Part shown: in pieces, positions 32,798 through 41,497 of the stretch
Numbering within the stretch: position 1 is the stretch's first letter
Layout of the letters: each line of letters starts with the position of its first letter
Assembly: GCA_963698275.1 (NCBI GenBank)
Contig: CAVOQE010000006.1
Location: 558,001 to 622,000, forward strand
Direction of reading: 5' to 3'
DNA from: Anderseniella sp963698275
GTDB lineage: Bacteria > Pseudomonadota > Alphaproteobacteria > Rhizobiales > Aestuariivirgaceae
DNA length: 64,000 bases
Position numbers and translations under genes: made by a program
The notes under the pieces: generated by a model
What the model was told of the DNA's origin: nothing
Seen by the model: the letters and a program-made list of their open reading frames with translations, nothing else
Databases searched by the model: none

Positions 32798-33168
32798 CAG
32801 AAGCCCGGATATCGGTTGCGATGATACCTATCAGACTGCTGGCGCACGGGCGGGCCGGTGACAAGGGCAACCGGCTGAACATTTCGGTGATTGCATTTGA
32901 CCCGCAGCATTTCAATCATCTCAAGGCCCATGTCACCGAAGACCTGTGCCGGCGCGCCTTTGCGTTCAGCCCGCCCAGCGGCATCACGCGCTATGTGCTG
33001 CCGAAAATCAATGCGATGAACTTTGTGCTGGAGGACGTGCTGGACGGCGGCGTCAATGTCAATCTCAGGCTGGACCGGCACGGCAAGACCCTCAGCTATG
33101 CGCTGCTCGACATGCTGATCCCGGCACCACCGGGCTGGGGCGATCAGGACGACAACCAGTTGACCTGA
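32794..33168 (+). CDS. AtuA-associated small domain protein
   Basis: A 124-residue protein beginning, after about 13 variable residues, with RLLAHGRAGDKGNRLNISVI, the pattern of the ferredoxin-fold domain that forms the C-terminal part of longer AtuA proteins or occurs as a separate partner. Here it is a separate gene overlapping the large subunit by ATGA, so the two are certainly co-translated and probably form one complex. Function unknown. Confidence 0.8.
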   Translation: MTEARISVAMIPIRLLAHGRAGDKGNRLNISVIAFDPQHFNHLKAHVTEDLCRRAFAFSPPSGITRYVLPKINAMNFVLEDVLDGGVNVNLRLDRHGKTLSYALLDMLIPAPPGWGDQDDNQLT

Positions 33169-33233
33169 CCGGTATTTGGCGCTGGTTCGTCGAACCTGGC
33201 CTGTGGCGGACAAGGTGGCTTTCACGATATCTG

Positions 33234-33338
33234 TCTAGAGCAACATGGGTTCAAATGAACCCATAAAGTTGCTCTAACACTTTGAAAGCGATCAGGTTTA
33301 TGATTTTTGGTTGATTCAACCAAAAATCATCCTGATCT
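33234..33338. repeat. Paired-hairpin dispersed repeat, copy 1
   Basis: About 105 bases with two inverted repeats: AGAGCAACATGGGTTCA with TGAACCCAT...AGTTGCTCT, then CTTTGAAAGCGATCAGG linking to ATGATTTTTGGTTG with CAACCAAAAATCAT. Near-identical copies are at 38154 and 55650, with partial copies at 47869, 54789 and around 56288. It fills much of the 295-base gap between the AtuA pair and the cyclase gene. Confidence 0.85.
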
Positions 33339-33463
33339 GGCTTGCACACGGCTGCGTTTGTGAGGTGTTAAAACAGCTTCCAGCCTGCCATATAAGCCTT
33401 GAGTTTCACGAAAGTCCCTGCATGTCCTATCGTGGGCGGCATGAGAATTGAGAGTGGTGGGAA

Positions 33464-35296
33464 ATGTTTGGGTTAACGCAGGCTGTCCGTAAACGTGGCG
33501 GGGTGTCCCTGACGGTTACCCTGGCGACCAGTATCAGCGCCCTGCTGCTGGTTGCCGTCCTGAGTGTGCTGTTCATCGGTCTGTGGAGTGGTGCCACAAA
33601 CACCCGGGAATTGTTGCAGCAACAAGCCTCCATGATCCTGACGACCACGTCCGACAAGGTTCGCACCCACCTGGAACCGGCCAGCAACCAGGTGACCCTG
33701 CTCGGGCAACTTGTTGCAGCCAGTGAGCTTGATCCTGCCCGGCGCGACAGGCTGATCGATATGTTCAAGGGAGGTCTGTCAGCAGCGCCGCAACTTGATT
33801 CGGTGCTGTATTTCGATCACGCCTACCAGGGCACGGGTGTGGCGCGGTCTGATTCCGGTTTTGTCGAGATCCAGGGTGATTATTCATCCGATCAAAATGT
33901 CCGTGACGGTTTCGACAAGGCCCAACGTGAGGGCAAGGGGTCGTGGGGCGAGCCGATCTGGCTGCCGCAGATCAAAAAGACGCTGCTGAACTACCGCGCG
34001 CCGGTGACCTATCCAGGTGGCAAGACCGGTTTGCTGGTTGCATCGGTCACGGTCAGCGAACTGTCTTCCTATCTCGGCAGTCTTGATCCGAACATCGGCA
34101 GCAATGTCTTTATTCTGCATGACAAGAACACGGTTCTTGCCCACCCCAACCTGGCGGGCCTGCGCGGCGGCAACCGCACCGAAGATGCCCCGCTGCCCAG
34201 TCTTGCCGAAACCGGTGACCCGGTACTGGCAGCCTTCTGGCAACCCGAAAAAAGGTTCCCGCTCGACATTGCCTCCGACAGCGACCTGCAGGGCCATGTA
34301 CTTGGCCTGTTTGACGACGAGTACGTGTTCATCTATCGCGATCTGCCGGGCTATGCCAGCAAGCCGTGGAAGGTGGGCACCTATTTTCGCAGCTCCGAGG
34401 TGGACACCGAGTTCCAGCGGTTGCTGTGGGCAGCGCTGGCCGGTCTTGCCACCTTGCTGGTCGCGCTGGCAGGTGCCGTCTGGCTTGGCCGCAAAATCGC
34501 GCAACCGGTTGTGGACACCGCCCTTGCTGCCTCGCGTATCGGCCAGCTTGAAATCTCCGACACACCGAGGCTGTCAGGCAGCGCGTTCCGCGAACTCAAT
34601 GACCAGGCAATTGCCTTCAACACCATGCTGGAAGGCCTGAAATGGTTTGAAACCTACGTGCCGAAAAAACTGGTGCGACGGCTGATAAGCCAGGATGCAG
34701 ACAAATTCCCCTCCTCCGTCGAACGTGATGTCACCGTCATGTTCACCGATATTGTCGGCTACAGCGGATTGTCTGAAGGCATTGCCGCAGAGCAGGTTGC
34801 CAAACTGCTCAACCAGCACTTTGGCTTGCTGGCCGGCTGCATAGAGGCCGAAGACGGTACCGTCGACAAATTCATCGGTGACAGCGTCATGGCGTTCTGG
34901 GGCGCGCCTGACCATTATGCCGACCACGCCGACCGGGCAGTGCGGGCCGCGCTGGCAATTGAACGCGCTCTTGACGAGGACAACAAGGCCCGCATGGCGG
35001 CAGGCGAAGCTGAGATCAAGATCCGGATCGGGCTGCACAGCGGGCCGGTCACCGTCGGCAATATCGGTGCGCCGGGGCGGATCAATTACACCATCATCGG
35101 TGACAATGTTAACCTTGCCCAGCGTATGGAACAACTCGGCAAGCAGTTCACGGACGAGCCATCACTGAACCGCTCGGTGACAACCCTGCTCACCGCAGCG
35201 ACCGCAGACCAGTTGACATCGAAGCATGTCCTTGATGACTTGGGCGATCAGTCGGTACGCGGCCGAAGCCGCAAGATCCGGGTGTACCGGCTTTAA
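33464..35296 (+). CDS. Membrane class III adenylate/guanylate cyclase with extracellular Cache sensor
   Basis: A 610-residue protein. A membrane segment (about residues 15-40) precedes a periplasmic dCache-like sensor (about 45-325), then a second membrane segment (LLWAALAGLATLLVALAGAV) and a HAMP linker. A cyclase homology domain covers about 415-605. Catalytic marks are VMFTDIVGYS (metal Asp near 429), DKFIGDSVMAFWGAP (substrate Lys and second metal Asp), and INYTIIGDNVNLAQRME with the transition-state Asn and Arg. It should make cyclic AMP, or less likely cyclic GMP, in response to an external ligand. Confidence 0.93.
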   Translation: MFGLTQAVRKRGGVSLTVTLATSISALLLVAVLSVLFIGLWSGATNTRELLQQQASMILTTTSDKVRTHLEPASNQVTLLGQLVAASELDPARRDRLIDMFKGGLSAAPQLDSVLYFDHAYQGTGVARSDSGFVEIQGDYSSDQNVRDGFDKAQREGKGSWGEPIWLPQIKKTLLNYRAPVTYPGGKTGLLVASVTVSELSSYLGSLDPNIGSNVFILHDKNTVLAHPNLAGLRGGNRTEDAPLPSLAETGDPVLAAFWQPEKRFPLDIASDSDLQGHVLGLFDDEYVFIYRDLPGYASKPWKVGTYFRSSEVDTEFQRLLWAALAGLATLLVALAGAVWLGRKIAQPVVDTALAASRIGQLEISDTPRLSGSAFRELNDQAIAFNTMLEGLKWFETYVPKKLVRRLISQDADKFPSSVERDVTVMFTDIVGYSGLSEGIAAEQVAKLLNQHFGLLAGCIEAEDGTVDKFIGDSVMAFWGAPDHYADHADRAVRAALAIERALDEDNKARMAAGEAEIKIRIGLHSGPVTVGNIGAPGRINYTIIGDNVNLAQRMEQLGKQFTDEPSLNRSVTTLLTAATADQLTSKHVLDDLGDQSVRGRSRKIRVYRL

Positions 35297-35400
35297 CTTG
35301 GCCTCGTTGCGCTCGGTTTTTTACTTGTCGAACAGCTTTCTTCGCTGCGCTCAGGCCGTTCTCAGAGCCCTTACAACCGTATTGGTGAACTCCAGCCCGA

Positions 35401-35727
35401 GGCACGAAGTGCCGAGGCAAGGCCGACCGGCCGCCGCACGAAGTGCGCCCCAGCGGAGCGCAGCCGAAAGGCTGCTTGCGTGAGCGGAACAACCCTGGCA
35501 CGAAGTGCCGAGGCAAGGCCGACCGGCCGCCGCACGAAGTGCGCCCCAGCGGAGCGCAGCCGCAAGGCTGCCTGCGTGAGCGGAACAAACCCTGGCACGA
35601 AGTGCCGAGGCAAGGCCGACCGGCCGCCGCACGAAGTGCGCCCCAGCGGAGCGCAGCCGCAAGGCTGCTGCGTGAGCGGAATAAACCCCGGCACGAAGCG
35701 CCAAGGCAAGGCCGATCAGTCACGATC
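35401..35727. repeat. Tandem array of a ~96-bp GC-rich palindromic repeat (array A)
   Basis: Units start at 35401, 35497 and 35594, and a partial fourth at 35690. Each contains GGCACGAAGTGCC (a dyad), GCACGAAGTGCGCCCCAGCG and AGGCTGCTTGCGTGAGCGGA, with nearly identical sequence between units. The flank 35297-35400 carries related sequence. The same core in the other orientation makes array B at 59725-60209. The array is open in several frames by chance, but I see no protein-coding evidence. It follows the cyclase gene. Confidence 0.9.
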
Positions 35728-35823
35728 AGGCATGACCGCTCTTTACTCCCGTGGCATGGCAATGCTTAAATGGTTAACACAAGGATGCGGCCATCTTTGA
35801 AATCAGTGGAAAGGTCCGAGCCC

Positions 35824-36189
35824 ATGATGTCCCGAACGAGCAAAACCTATCCGCGCATGATCGTATTGGCGGGCCTGGCAATGTCACTGGCAGTGTCGCA
35901 GGCACATGCCTTTTCAGTCAAATATGCGCCGGGATATTCCTCAAAACGCTCTATCGACGTGGAGTTCATATATCCCAAAGGTTCCGTGCCGGATACGACC
36001 ATAGCCGCCGATGTTTGCGACAACAGCCCGGCTGATATTGTTGAGTATCATGTGACAACAAATCGGTATGTGCACGTTACGGTCAACCATGTGAGGCCGT
36101 TCTACCGCCCGCACATCACGGTGCACCGGGCAGCTACTTTCCACCCCTCACGCATCAGAGTGCATCGGGCCGGCAGTTTCGGATACTGA
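35824..36189 (+). CDS. Secreted hypothetical protein (121 aa)
   Basis: A signal peptide with a long polar n-region ends at SQAHA (hydrophobic core MIVLAGLAMSLAVS), so the mature protein is exported. The rest has a Val/His-rich beta pattern with repeated V-H-V/T pairs (VHVTVNHVRPFYRPHITVHR) and one Cys. GGAAAGG before the ATG at 35824 supports this start over in-frame ATGs at 35770 and 35785 that fall in the repeat-derived flank. Family not recognised. Confidence 0.55.
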   Translation: MMSRTSKTYPRMIVLAGLAMSLAVSQAHAFSVKYAPGYSSKRSIDVEFIYPKGSVPDTTIAADVCDNSPADIVEYHVTTNRYVHVTVNHVRPFYRPHITVHRAATFHPSRIRVHRAGSFGY

Positions 36190-36276
36190 GAAACCGGCTA
36201 ACCCCGGCCAGATTTAAGTGATTTTCGACTGCATTAACCGGAACGCATAAATCTGAACGTTTCCAGAGCGTTAGAG

Positions 36277-36411
36277 CTACTTGTCCAGAGCCTGAATCAG
36301 CGCCTCGTAGAACCCATTCCGCAGATTCCAACTTGCCGTCATGTCCAACCCTGATATGCCGGCATCATGGGTCAATTGATGCCGCCAAATCCCGATATCC
36401 AGTTCAAGCAA
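36277..36411 (-). other. Short coding-like stretch, perhaps a gene relic
   Basis: A frame from TTG at 36411 to TAG at 36277 encodes 44 residues with protein-like composition (LDMTASWNLRNGFYEALIQA near the end). It begins five bases after the stop of the TupA-like gene on the same strand. No family is recognised, and there is a stop just before the TTG. It may be a small coupled gene or the tail of a lost gene. Confidence 0.2.
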
Positions 36412-36415
36412 CCAT

Positions 36416-37462
36416 TTACCCTACTGAGCCGACGGGCTCGGAGAGAGCTGCGTGCAGGTGCTGCGCATATGTTTTGCGCCACCCGTTCCCCGGTGAAGCC
36501 ATGAACCATGACTGCCGCAGGTCCCAGGCCCGGCTCAGCAGTCTTTCGGTTTCGGGATCTGTGTAGGTGGCATAACCGCCCAGCGTGTAGAAGGTGATCT
36601 CGCTGGCATACAACTGGTCTTCCAGTGAAAGAAAATCTATCCGCGCATAGTCAAGTTGTTCACCCAGCCTGGCAGCACAGGCGGCGGCCTGGTGAAAGCT
36701 CTGGGGCAGTTCAAAATCCGGCGGCAATTGCTGGTCCTGGCGCAGGAAATGATGAGGTGTTCCGGCGAGCCTGTGACCATCCGCAGCAAAAATGCCGGCT
36801 CGCATGGGGCCATGCACGGCGCCGACCATTACCAGCGCCATTACCGGTCGTCCGGCAAACGTCGAAAAATTGAGCTGCACCGGCTCGGCCTGCGTTTCGG
36901 TGCACAGCATCCGTTCAACATAGACCCTGGGCTGGACAGGCCGGTATCACCATTCGCCGGACTTTCGACCATAGGGATGGTGCCGCAGCCAGCGGTTCAC
37001 TTTCCTGTTGAGACCCGGGCGATCAGATTCCCGCTTCTGAACGAATATATTGAACCCTGATCCGTGATTTGTTTTCACGACCACATTGTCCTGCAGAAGC
37101 TCTTCAGGGATATCTTCCGCCCGGCTGCCCGACCAAAGCACCTCTGCGGCCTTTATGTCAGGGCAGGTTTCAAGAACATACTGCTTTGCCTGAAGCTTGT
37201 CGCTCAAGGTGCCAATGAGCGGATTGCGGTCGAATATTTTGCGCCAGAGAATTTTCTCATTGTAGGTGTCCGGCAAGCCAATCGACGGCAGGTAACCGAG
37301 CTCTCGATAAAACCTTGCCGTCAAAAGCGGGTGCCTGCAGTAGGCCCACAGATCAACCGCCCGGAATACATGCGAGCCCATGCCCCTACCCTTGCCATAC
37401 AGAAACTGCCCCAGGTCAGGAATACACTGTTTCCGAAACACCAGAAAACGATTCGCGGACAT
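36416..37462 (-). pseudogene. TupA-like ATP-grasp protein, interrupted by an in-frame stop
   Basis: One frame of 348 codons is broken only by TGA at 36947-36949. Before the stop (171 residues): YNEKILWRKIFDRNPL, then LQDNVVVKTNHGSGFNIFVQ and VNRWLRHHPYGRKSGEW. After it, in the same frame: YRPVQPRVYVERML, then LNFSTFAGRPVMALVMVG and YARIDFLSLEDQLYASEITF. Together they read as a TupA-like ATP-grasp enzyme of polysaccharide or teichuronopeptide synthesis. The stop falls in the conserved GEW-x-YRxVxPR segment, so the enzyme is probably dead unless the stop is read through or is a sequencing error. Confidence 0.8.
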
Positions 37463-37489
37463 TTAACTACTTGCACATAGAATTTCAGC

Positions 37490-37696
37490 ATGGCGCATTA
37501 TCTGAAGTTTTCCATATCGCTGGTTTTCGCCCTGTTGGGCCTGTGGGCGTTTATGGCCTGGCCGCTGTGGCAAGGTGTGATCAGCTTTTTTGCACTTGGC
37601 TGTTTCGGCTCATGGCTGGCCGGCCGTGTGTTCAAGCGATACGCAACGCTACAAGAGCGCAAGGAAGACCTTGAGGCGAGGCTTCATAGTGATTGA
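37490..37696 (+). CDS. Small membrane protein (68 aa)
   Basis: Two hydrophobic segments (LKFSISLVFALLGLWAFMAW and VISFFALGCFGSWLAG) followed by a charged tail (FKRYATLQERKEDLEARL). It looks like a genuine inner-membrane protein with a cytoplasmic helix. The ribosome site is weak. It is divergent from the interrupted ATP-grasp gene and overlaps the start of the hydrolase fragment by eight bases. Function unknown. Confidence 0.5.
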   Translation: MAHYLKFSISLVFALLGLWAFMAWPLWQGVISFFALGCFGSWLAGRVFKRYATLQERKEDLEARLHSD

Positions 37697-37985
37697 AGCA
37701 CCATGCGGTTTGCGGTTCAGACGGGACAACCGGCCTCAAGAACACGATAGCACAACAAGGCGCATTGCCGCCGGGTACGCGCTGGTACTGTTGTTGCCGA
37801 TTGTCTGCCTGGCAAATGCTGTTCCGGCTTACGCGGAAACCAGATTCGTCAGCGCGGTTGAGGGTGATCATTTCGTCTACCTGCCACCGCAGCCTGCACA
37901 ACGCATATTGCTGGTCGCGCACGGCACACCGCGAAAATCCTGTTTGGTAATTGAGACCCGCAGGTTCCGGTTCGGGCCAACCTGA
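37689..37985 (+). pseudogene. 5' fragment of a secreted alpha/beta hydrolase
   Basis: From a GTG at 37689 the frame encodes a signal peptide (hydrophobic core AGYALVLLLPIVCLANAVPA) followed by VYLPPQPAQRILLVAHGTP, the first strand and oxyanion-region HGT of an alpha/beta hydrolase. Homology-like sequence then stops abruptly and the frame ends a few dozen codons later, far short of a catalytic Ser. I read it as a truncated gene. The 170 bases that follow, before the repeat at 38154, contain nothing recognisable. Confidence 0.6.
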
Positions 37986-38153
37986 CCCGCTTTTGAAACC
38001 GGTCGGATCAAGCCCGAGCCTGGACGCTGACTTCGAGCCTTCATTGCCATTTGTATACTTGCACAAGCAGATCTGTTCTGGTCACATGGCCATCAATCAT
38101 TTAATGAACTGCTCTGATCCGGCATTACGGTCTATCGTGGTGCCGACATACGC

Positions 38154-38258
38154 TCTAGAGCAACATGGGTTCAATTGAATCCATAAAGTTGCTCTAGCAC
38201 TTTGAAAGCGATCAGTTTTATGGTTTTTGTTTGATTCAATCAAAAACCATACTGATCT
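38154..38258. repeat. Paired-hairpin dispersed repeat, copy 2
   Basis: The same two-hairpin unit as at 33234-33338 with a handful of substitutions, several of them compensatory (GGGTTCAATTGAATCC; GGTTTTTGTTTGATTCAATC). Its right end lies one base before the ATG of the IlvD/Edd gene, so it replaces the normal leader of that gene. Confidence 0.85.
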
Positions 38259-38259
38259 A

Positions 38260-40125
38260 ATGGAGACTACCAAATTGCCAAAATCCAGGACCGTCATCAT
38301 CGACAAACACCCCGGCCGCAGCGCCCAGGCCTTCGGCATTGCACGGGAACTTGGCACCGACCCTGACCTGATCCACCAGCCGTCTGTCGGGGTGATCGGA
38401 AACAAGGGCGACAGCCAGTGTTATATCGGGGTCCAGGCCAAGGTACAGGCAATCCACGACAATCTGCTCAGCCGCATCGGCACCGAGCCGGGCCAGATGC
38501 CGATGCGCCTGGTCCAGCCGGAATACACCGTTGCCACATCGGACGGCATCCGCAACGGCACCCGCGAAATGCGCTACTCGCTGATCGGGCGCGAGGTCAC
38601 CCATGACTCGGTGTGCGAACACCTGAGCGCCAGCGGTCTGGCGGGCACCATCGCCGTCGTGGCCTGTGACAAGCCGCCGGTCGGGACGCTCGCCGCCCTG
38701 CTTGAGCACAACCGGCCCGCCATCATGATGTCGGACGGCTCCATCCATCCCGGATTTGATCCCAAATCCAACAGCCCGGTTGACCTGGTCACCGCCTACC
38801 AGGCGGCCGGCAACAAGGATGAAGCAGAGCGCATGCACATCTCGTGTATTGCCTGTCCCGGATACGGCAGTTGCGGCGGCATGTTCACCTACAACACCAT
38901 GCAGACCTTCATCGGGGTTGCCGGCATGCAGCCGCTGCACATGGTGGCACCGGCGTCTGACGATCCGCGCCGCCTGGAACAGTTCCCGGCTGAGCTTGTC
39001 GGTTACCTGAAGAAGCTGATCGAAACCGACACCACGCCGAGAGACATTGTCGGGCGCGACTCCATCCGCAATGCGCTGATCGTGGCAATGGCGGTCGGCG
39101 GGTCCACCAACGTCGTGCTGCACGCACCGGAGATCGCGCGGGCTGCCGGGTTTGCGAATTTCTGGAAAGACATCATCACACCGGAAGAATTCAACCACAT
39201 CTCGCAGCACGTGGTACCGGTGCTTACCGATGCCCGGCCCTATGGCCGCTATTCGATGGTTGACATCGATGAAGTGGGCGGTGTGCAGGTGATCGTCAAG
39301 GAACTGCTGGAAGCAGGCCTGCTGAACGGCGATGTACCGACCTGCACCGGTGAGACGCTTGCCGAACAGGTCGCCCGGCTCGACACGCCATCAGCCGACG
39401 GACGGGTGATTTATCCGGTTTCGAAACCCTACAAGCCGACCGGCGGTTTGCGGGTTTTGGGCGGCAACCTGTCTCCGGAGTTCAGCGCGGTGCTGAAACT
39501 GGCCGGCGTCGAGGGTGGCCTTGAAGACAACATGTTCCGCGGTACTGCCAGAGTGTTCGACGGCGAACAGGACCTGCTGGACGCACTTGATCGTGAGCCT
39601 GACAGTTTCAAGGATCATGACATGATCATCATGCGCTATGAGGGCCCCAGCGGCGGGCCGGGCATGCCGGAAATGCTTGATTCAACCTCGCGTATAACGA
39701 CCTTGTGCCGCGAGCGCGACATCGTCGTGGCGCTGATGACCGATGCCCGCTTTTCCGGCGGTTCGGTCGGGCTGGTGATCGGGCATGTCGGGCCGGAAGC
39801 GGCACTTGGCGGGCCCATCGCCTTCATCGAGGACGGCGACGAGATCACCGCAGATCTGAACAACAATGAGCTTAACTGCACACAGTTGAACGACCCGGCC
39901 ATACTGGCAGCGCGCAAGGCGGAATGGACAAAAGCAGTCGAGGCAAATGGTGGCCTGCATCCGTCGTGCGGTGATGCCGATACCCGTCTGCTCAACCGCA
40001 TGCGCCGGTCTGCCGTGTCGGCCATTCAAGGTGCCGGCATGCACCCGGATCGGCAGTTGTGGGTCAACGAGCCGCGCGAGCCGGTGGTGTCATCGTTCAC
40101 GCCAAGCAACAAGTATCATGTCTGA
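38260..40125 (+). CDS. IlvD/Edd family dehydratase
   Basis: A 621-residue iron-sulphur dehydratase. The three cluster Cys are in GNKGDSQCYIG, VVACDKPPVGT and CPGYGSCGGMFTYNTMQTF, and the C-terminal region shows MRYEGPSGGPGMPEML and ALMTDARFSGGSVGLVIGH. This could be dihydroxy-acid dehydratase (branched-chain amino acids), but its sequence and isolation from ilv genes also suit a sugar-acid dehydratase. No ribosome site is seen before the ATG at 38260 because the dispersed repeat ends one base upstream; the next starts would cut into conserved sequence. Confidence 0.88.
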   Translation: METTKLPKSRTVIIDKHPGRSAQAFGIARELGTDPDLIHQPSVGVIGNKGDSQCYIGVQAKVQAIHDNLLSRIGTEPGQMPMRLVQPEYTVATSDGIRNGTREMRYSLIGREVTHDSVCEHLSASGLAGTIAVVACDKPPVGTLAALLEHNRPAIMMSDGSIHPGFDPKSNSPVDLVTAYQAAGNKDEAERMHISCIACPGYGSCGGMFTYNTMQTFIGVAGMQPLHMVAPASDDPRRLEQFPAELVGYLKKLIETDTTPRDIVGRDSIRNALIVAMAVGGSTNVVLHAPEIARAAGFANFWKDIITPEEFNHISQHVVPVLTDARPYGRYSMVDIDEVGGVQVIVKELLEAGLLNGDVPTCTGETLAEQVARLDTPSADGRVIYPVSKPYKPTGGLRVLGGNLSPEFSAVLKLAGVEGGLEDNMFRGTARVFDGEQDLLDALDREPDSFKDHDMIIMRYEGPSGGPGMPEMLDSTSRITTLCRERDIVVALMTDARFSGGSVGLVIGHVGPEAALGGPIAFIEDGDEITADLNNNELNCTQLNDPAILAARKAEWTKAVEANGGLHPSCGDADTRLLNRMRRSAVSAIQGAGMHPDRQLWVNEPREPVVSSFTPSNKYHV

Positions 40126-40143
40126 GCAGGCCGGTCGCACATC

Positions 40144-40623
40144 TTGACCTCAAGCCAGACAGCGAACCTGAGCGTCTACCAGCCCAGAGCTGTGTCCAAT
40201 CTCGGTGTCTGGAAAATCGGACATCTGCGTCTGAAGGTCTACGGGATTACCGCTGAAGGGCAAAATCTCTCAGACAGCATTGTCAGCAAAGCGCATGCTT
40301 TTGCGCAGCGCGACCTGCCGCCACTGGTGGCTGCGGAGGGTGAGGATGACGGGCTTGGCTTTGTCATCATTCATCCGGGCGAACTTGGCGTGTCCGTCCT
40401 GCTGCACTGGTGGATGCAAGGATCGGTTCTGTGCCAGCATATTGAACGTACTTTGTGGGGCGCCGATACGCCCATGGATACCGCCTCAAGGCCGGTCGTC
40501 GCCTGTGTCTGGGAACTGGGCCTGATCAACGCGGAACAACGCGCCTGGCGCGATACCATGATGGTGCCGGAACCGAACGTTGACGCTTATCTGAATGCTC
40601 GGGCATCATTGAGTGACGTATAA
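40144..40623 (+). CDS. Conserved-looking hypothetical protein (159 aa)
   Basis: A soluble protein with well-formed secondary-structure pattern (WKIGHLRLKVYGI, FVIIHPGELGVSVLLHWWM, RPVVACVWELGLINAEQRAW) and no membrane segment. The start appears to be TTG at 40144, 18 bases after the IlvD/Edd stop, so it probably belongs to that transcript. I do not recognise the family. Confidence 0.65.
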   Translation: MTSSQTANLSVYQPRAVSNLGVWKIGHLRLKVYGITAEGQNLSDSIVSKAHAFAQRDLPPLVAAEGEDDGLGFVIIHPGELGVSVLLHWWMQGSVLCQHIERTLWGADTPMDTASRPVVACVWELGLINAEQRAWRDTMMVPEPNVDAYLNARASLSDV

Positions 40624-40691
40624 ACTCCGAAGTACCTGAAAGGTCAGGAGCGTTGGTCCCGGCACGGGCGGCATTTGAGATAAGAGTGACA

Positions 40692-41180
40692 ATGTTTTTC
40701 AAGGCAAAAAAGGCTCCGGGAAGTCTGGGGCATCTCGACAAGGCATCTCCTCACAGGAAGGACTGCAATGTCATCAAGACCCAGGACGGTGTGGAGATAC
40801 ATGTTTTCTGGAAACAGGTCGGCGCAGGTTCCGGCCCGAGTTGCTCGGTTTTTGTGCTTGGACATGAACTGATAAAGTTCGATTGCTTTGGTGAACCGGA
40901 TGGCCACTACCACATCGCTTTACCCTCGTGCGCAGGCTCAACCTGCAACACACTGCGGTTCGATGTTACCACGGTTGAACAACAGGTTGACCGCGCTGTT
41001 TTCGAACTGACGCACAATCTGGTCTACTATTGTGAACGCTGCGTTCATCCTGCAGTGCGGGCCTTCAGGATGGAGCAGTCAATCATTGCCTGCGCAGCCC
41101 CGGATATAAAGACAGCGCTGTTTGAGGCCCTGGACTCCTGGAAACGCGCAACCGGACTGCATGCTGGTCTTGACGACTGA
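40692..41180 (+). CDS. Hypothetical protein (162 aa)
   Basis: A soluble protein of mixed alpha/beta character with seven Cys (for example CFGEPDGHYHIALPSCAGST and VYYCERCVHP). The CxxC in CERC and the His-rich HYH suggest metal binding, by inference only. Starts at 40653 and 40692 are possible; the ATG at 40692 is preferred. It follows the 159-residue gene after 68 bases. The family is not recognised. Confidence 0.6.
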   Translation: MFFKAKKAPGSLGHLDKASPHRKDCNVIKTQDGVEIHVFWKQVGAGSGPSCSVFVLGHELIKFDCFGEPDGHYHIALPSCAGSTCNTLRFDVTTVEQQVDRAVFELTHNLVYYCERCVHPAVRAFRMEQSIIACAAPDIKTALFEALDSWKRATGLHAGLDD

Positions 41181-41209
41181 TGCTGAGCAAAAATCAACTG
41201 CGCCACCAT

Positions 41210-41365
41210 TTATGAAACAATCTGAAACTCCATCAGTCCGACATTTCCGAACTGACCGGGAGGATAGCGCCGTTTGTTCAGGATGGCATCAATAGGCACC
41301 AGTAGTTTTCGCTCAATATACCTGACCTTGCCACGACCCGGAATTTTGCGGGTTTTCTTAGCCAC
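41210..41365 (-). other. Possible small basic protein or gene relic (51 aa)
   Basis: From a GTG at 41365, the frame gives a strongly basic, protein-like sequence (KTRKIPGRGKVRYIERKLLV, then LNKRRYPPGQFGNVGLMEFQ) that ends at TAA 41210. There is no ribosome site. It may be the C-terminal end of a lost gene or a small protein. The rest of the gap 41181-41497 shows nothing. Confidence 0.25.
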
Positions 41366-41497
41366 GGATGGCCATGCCGGAGCACAAAGGCGTGATTGGC
41401 AAACTCTAATACCATGCTGTTAGATTACTCCACTACCTGAAACACGGAGATTATTGCTCCGGTCTTCCATACCTTGGTGACGGCTCGAACAGAACAG

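Noticed and set aside
35190..35762. Long leftward frame of 190 codons through the repeat array
   Set aside because: It reads the 96-bp GC-rich repeat over and over and overlaps the cyclase 3' end; the array is open in several frames because of its composition and unit length.
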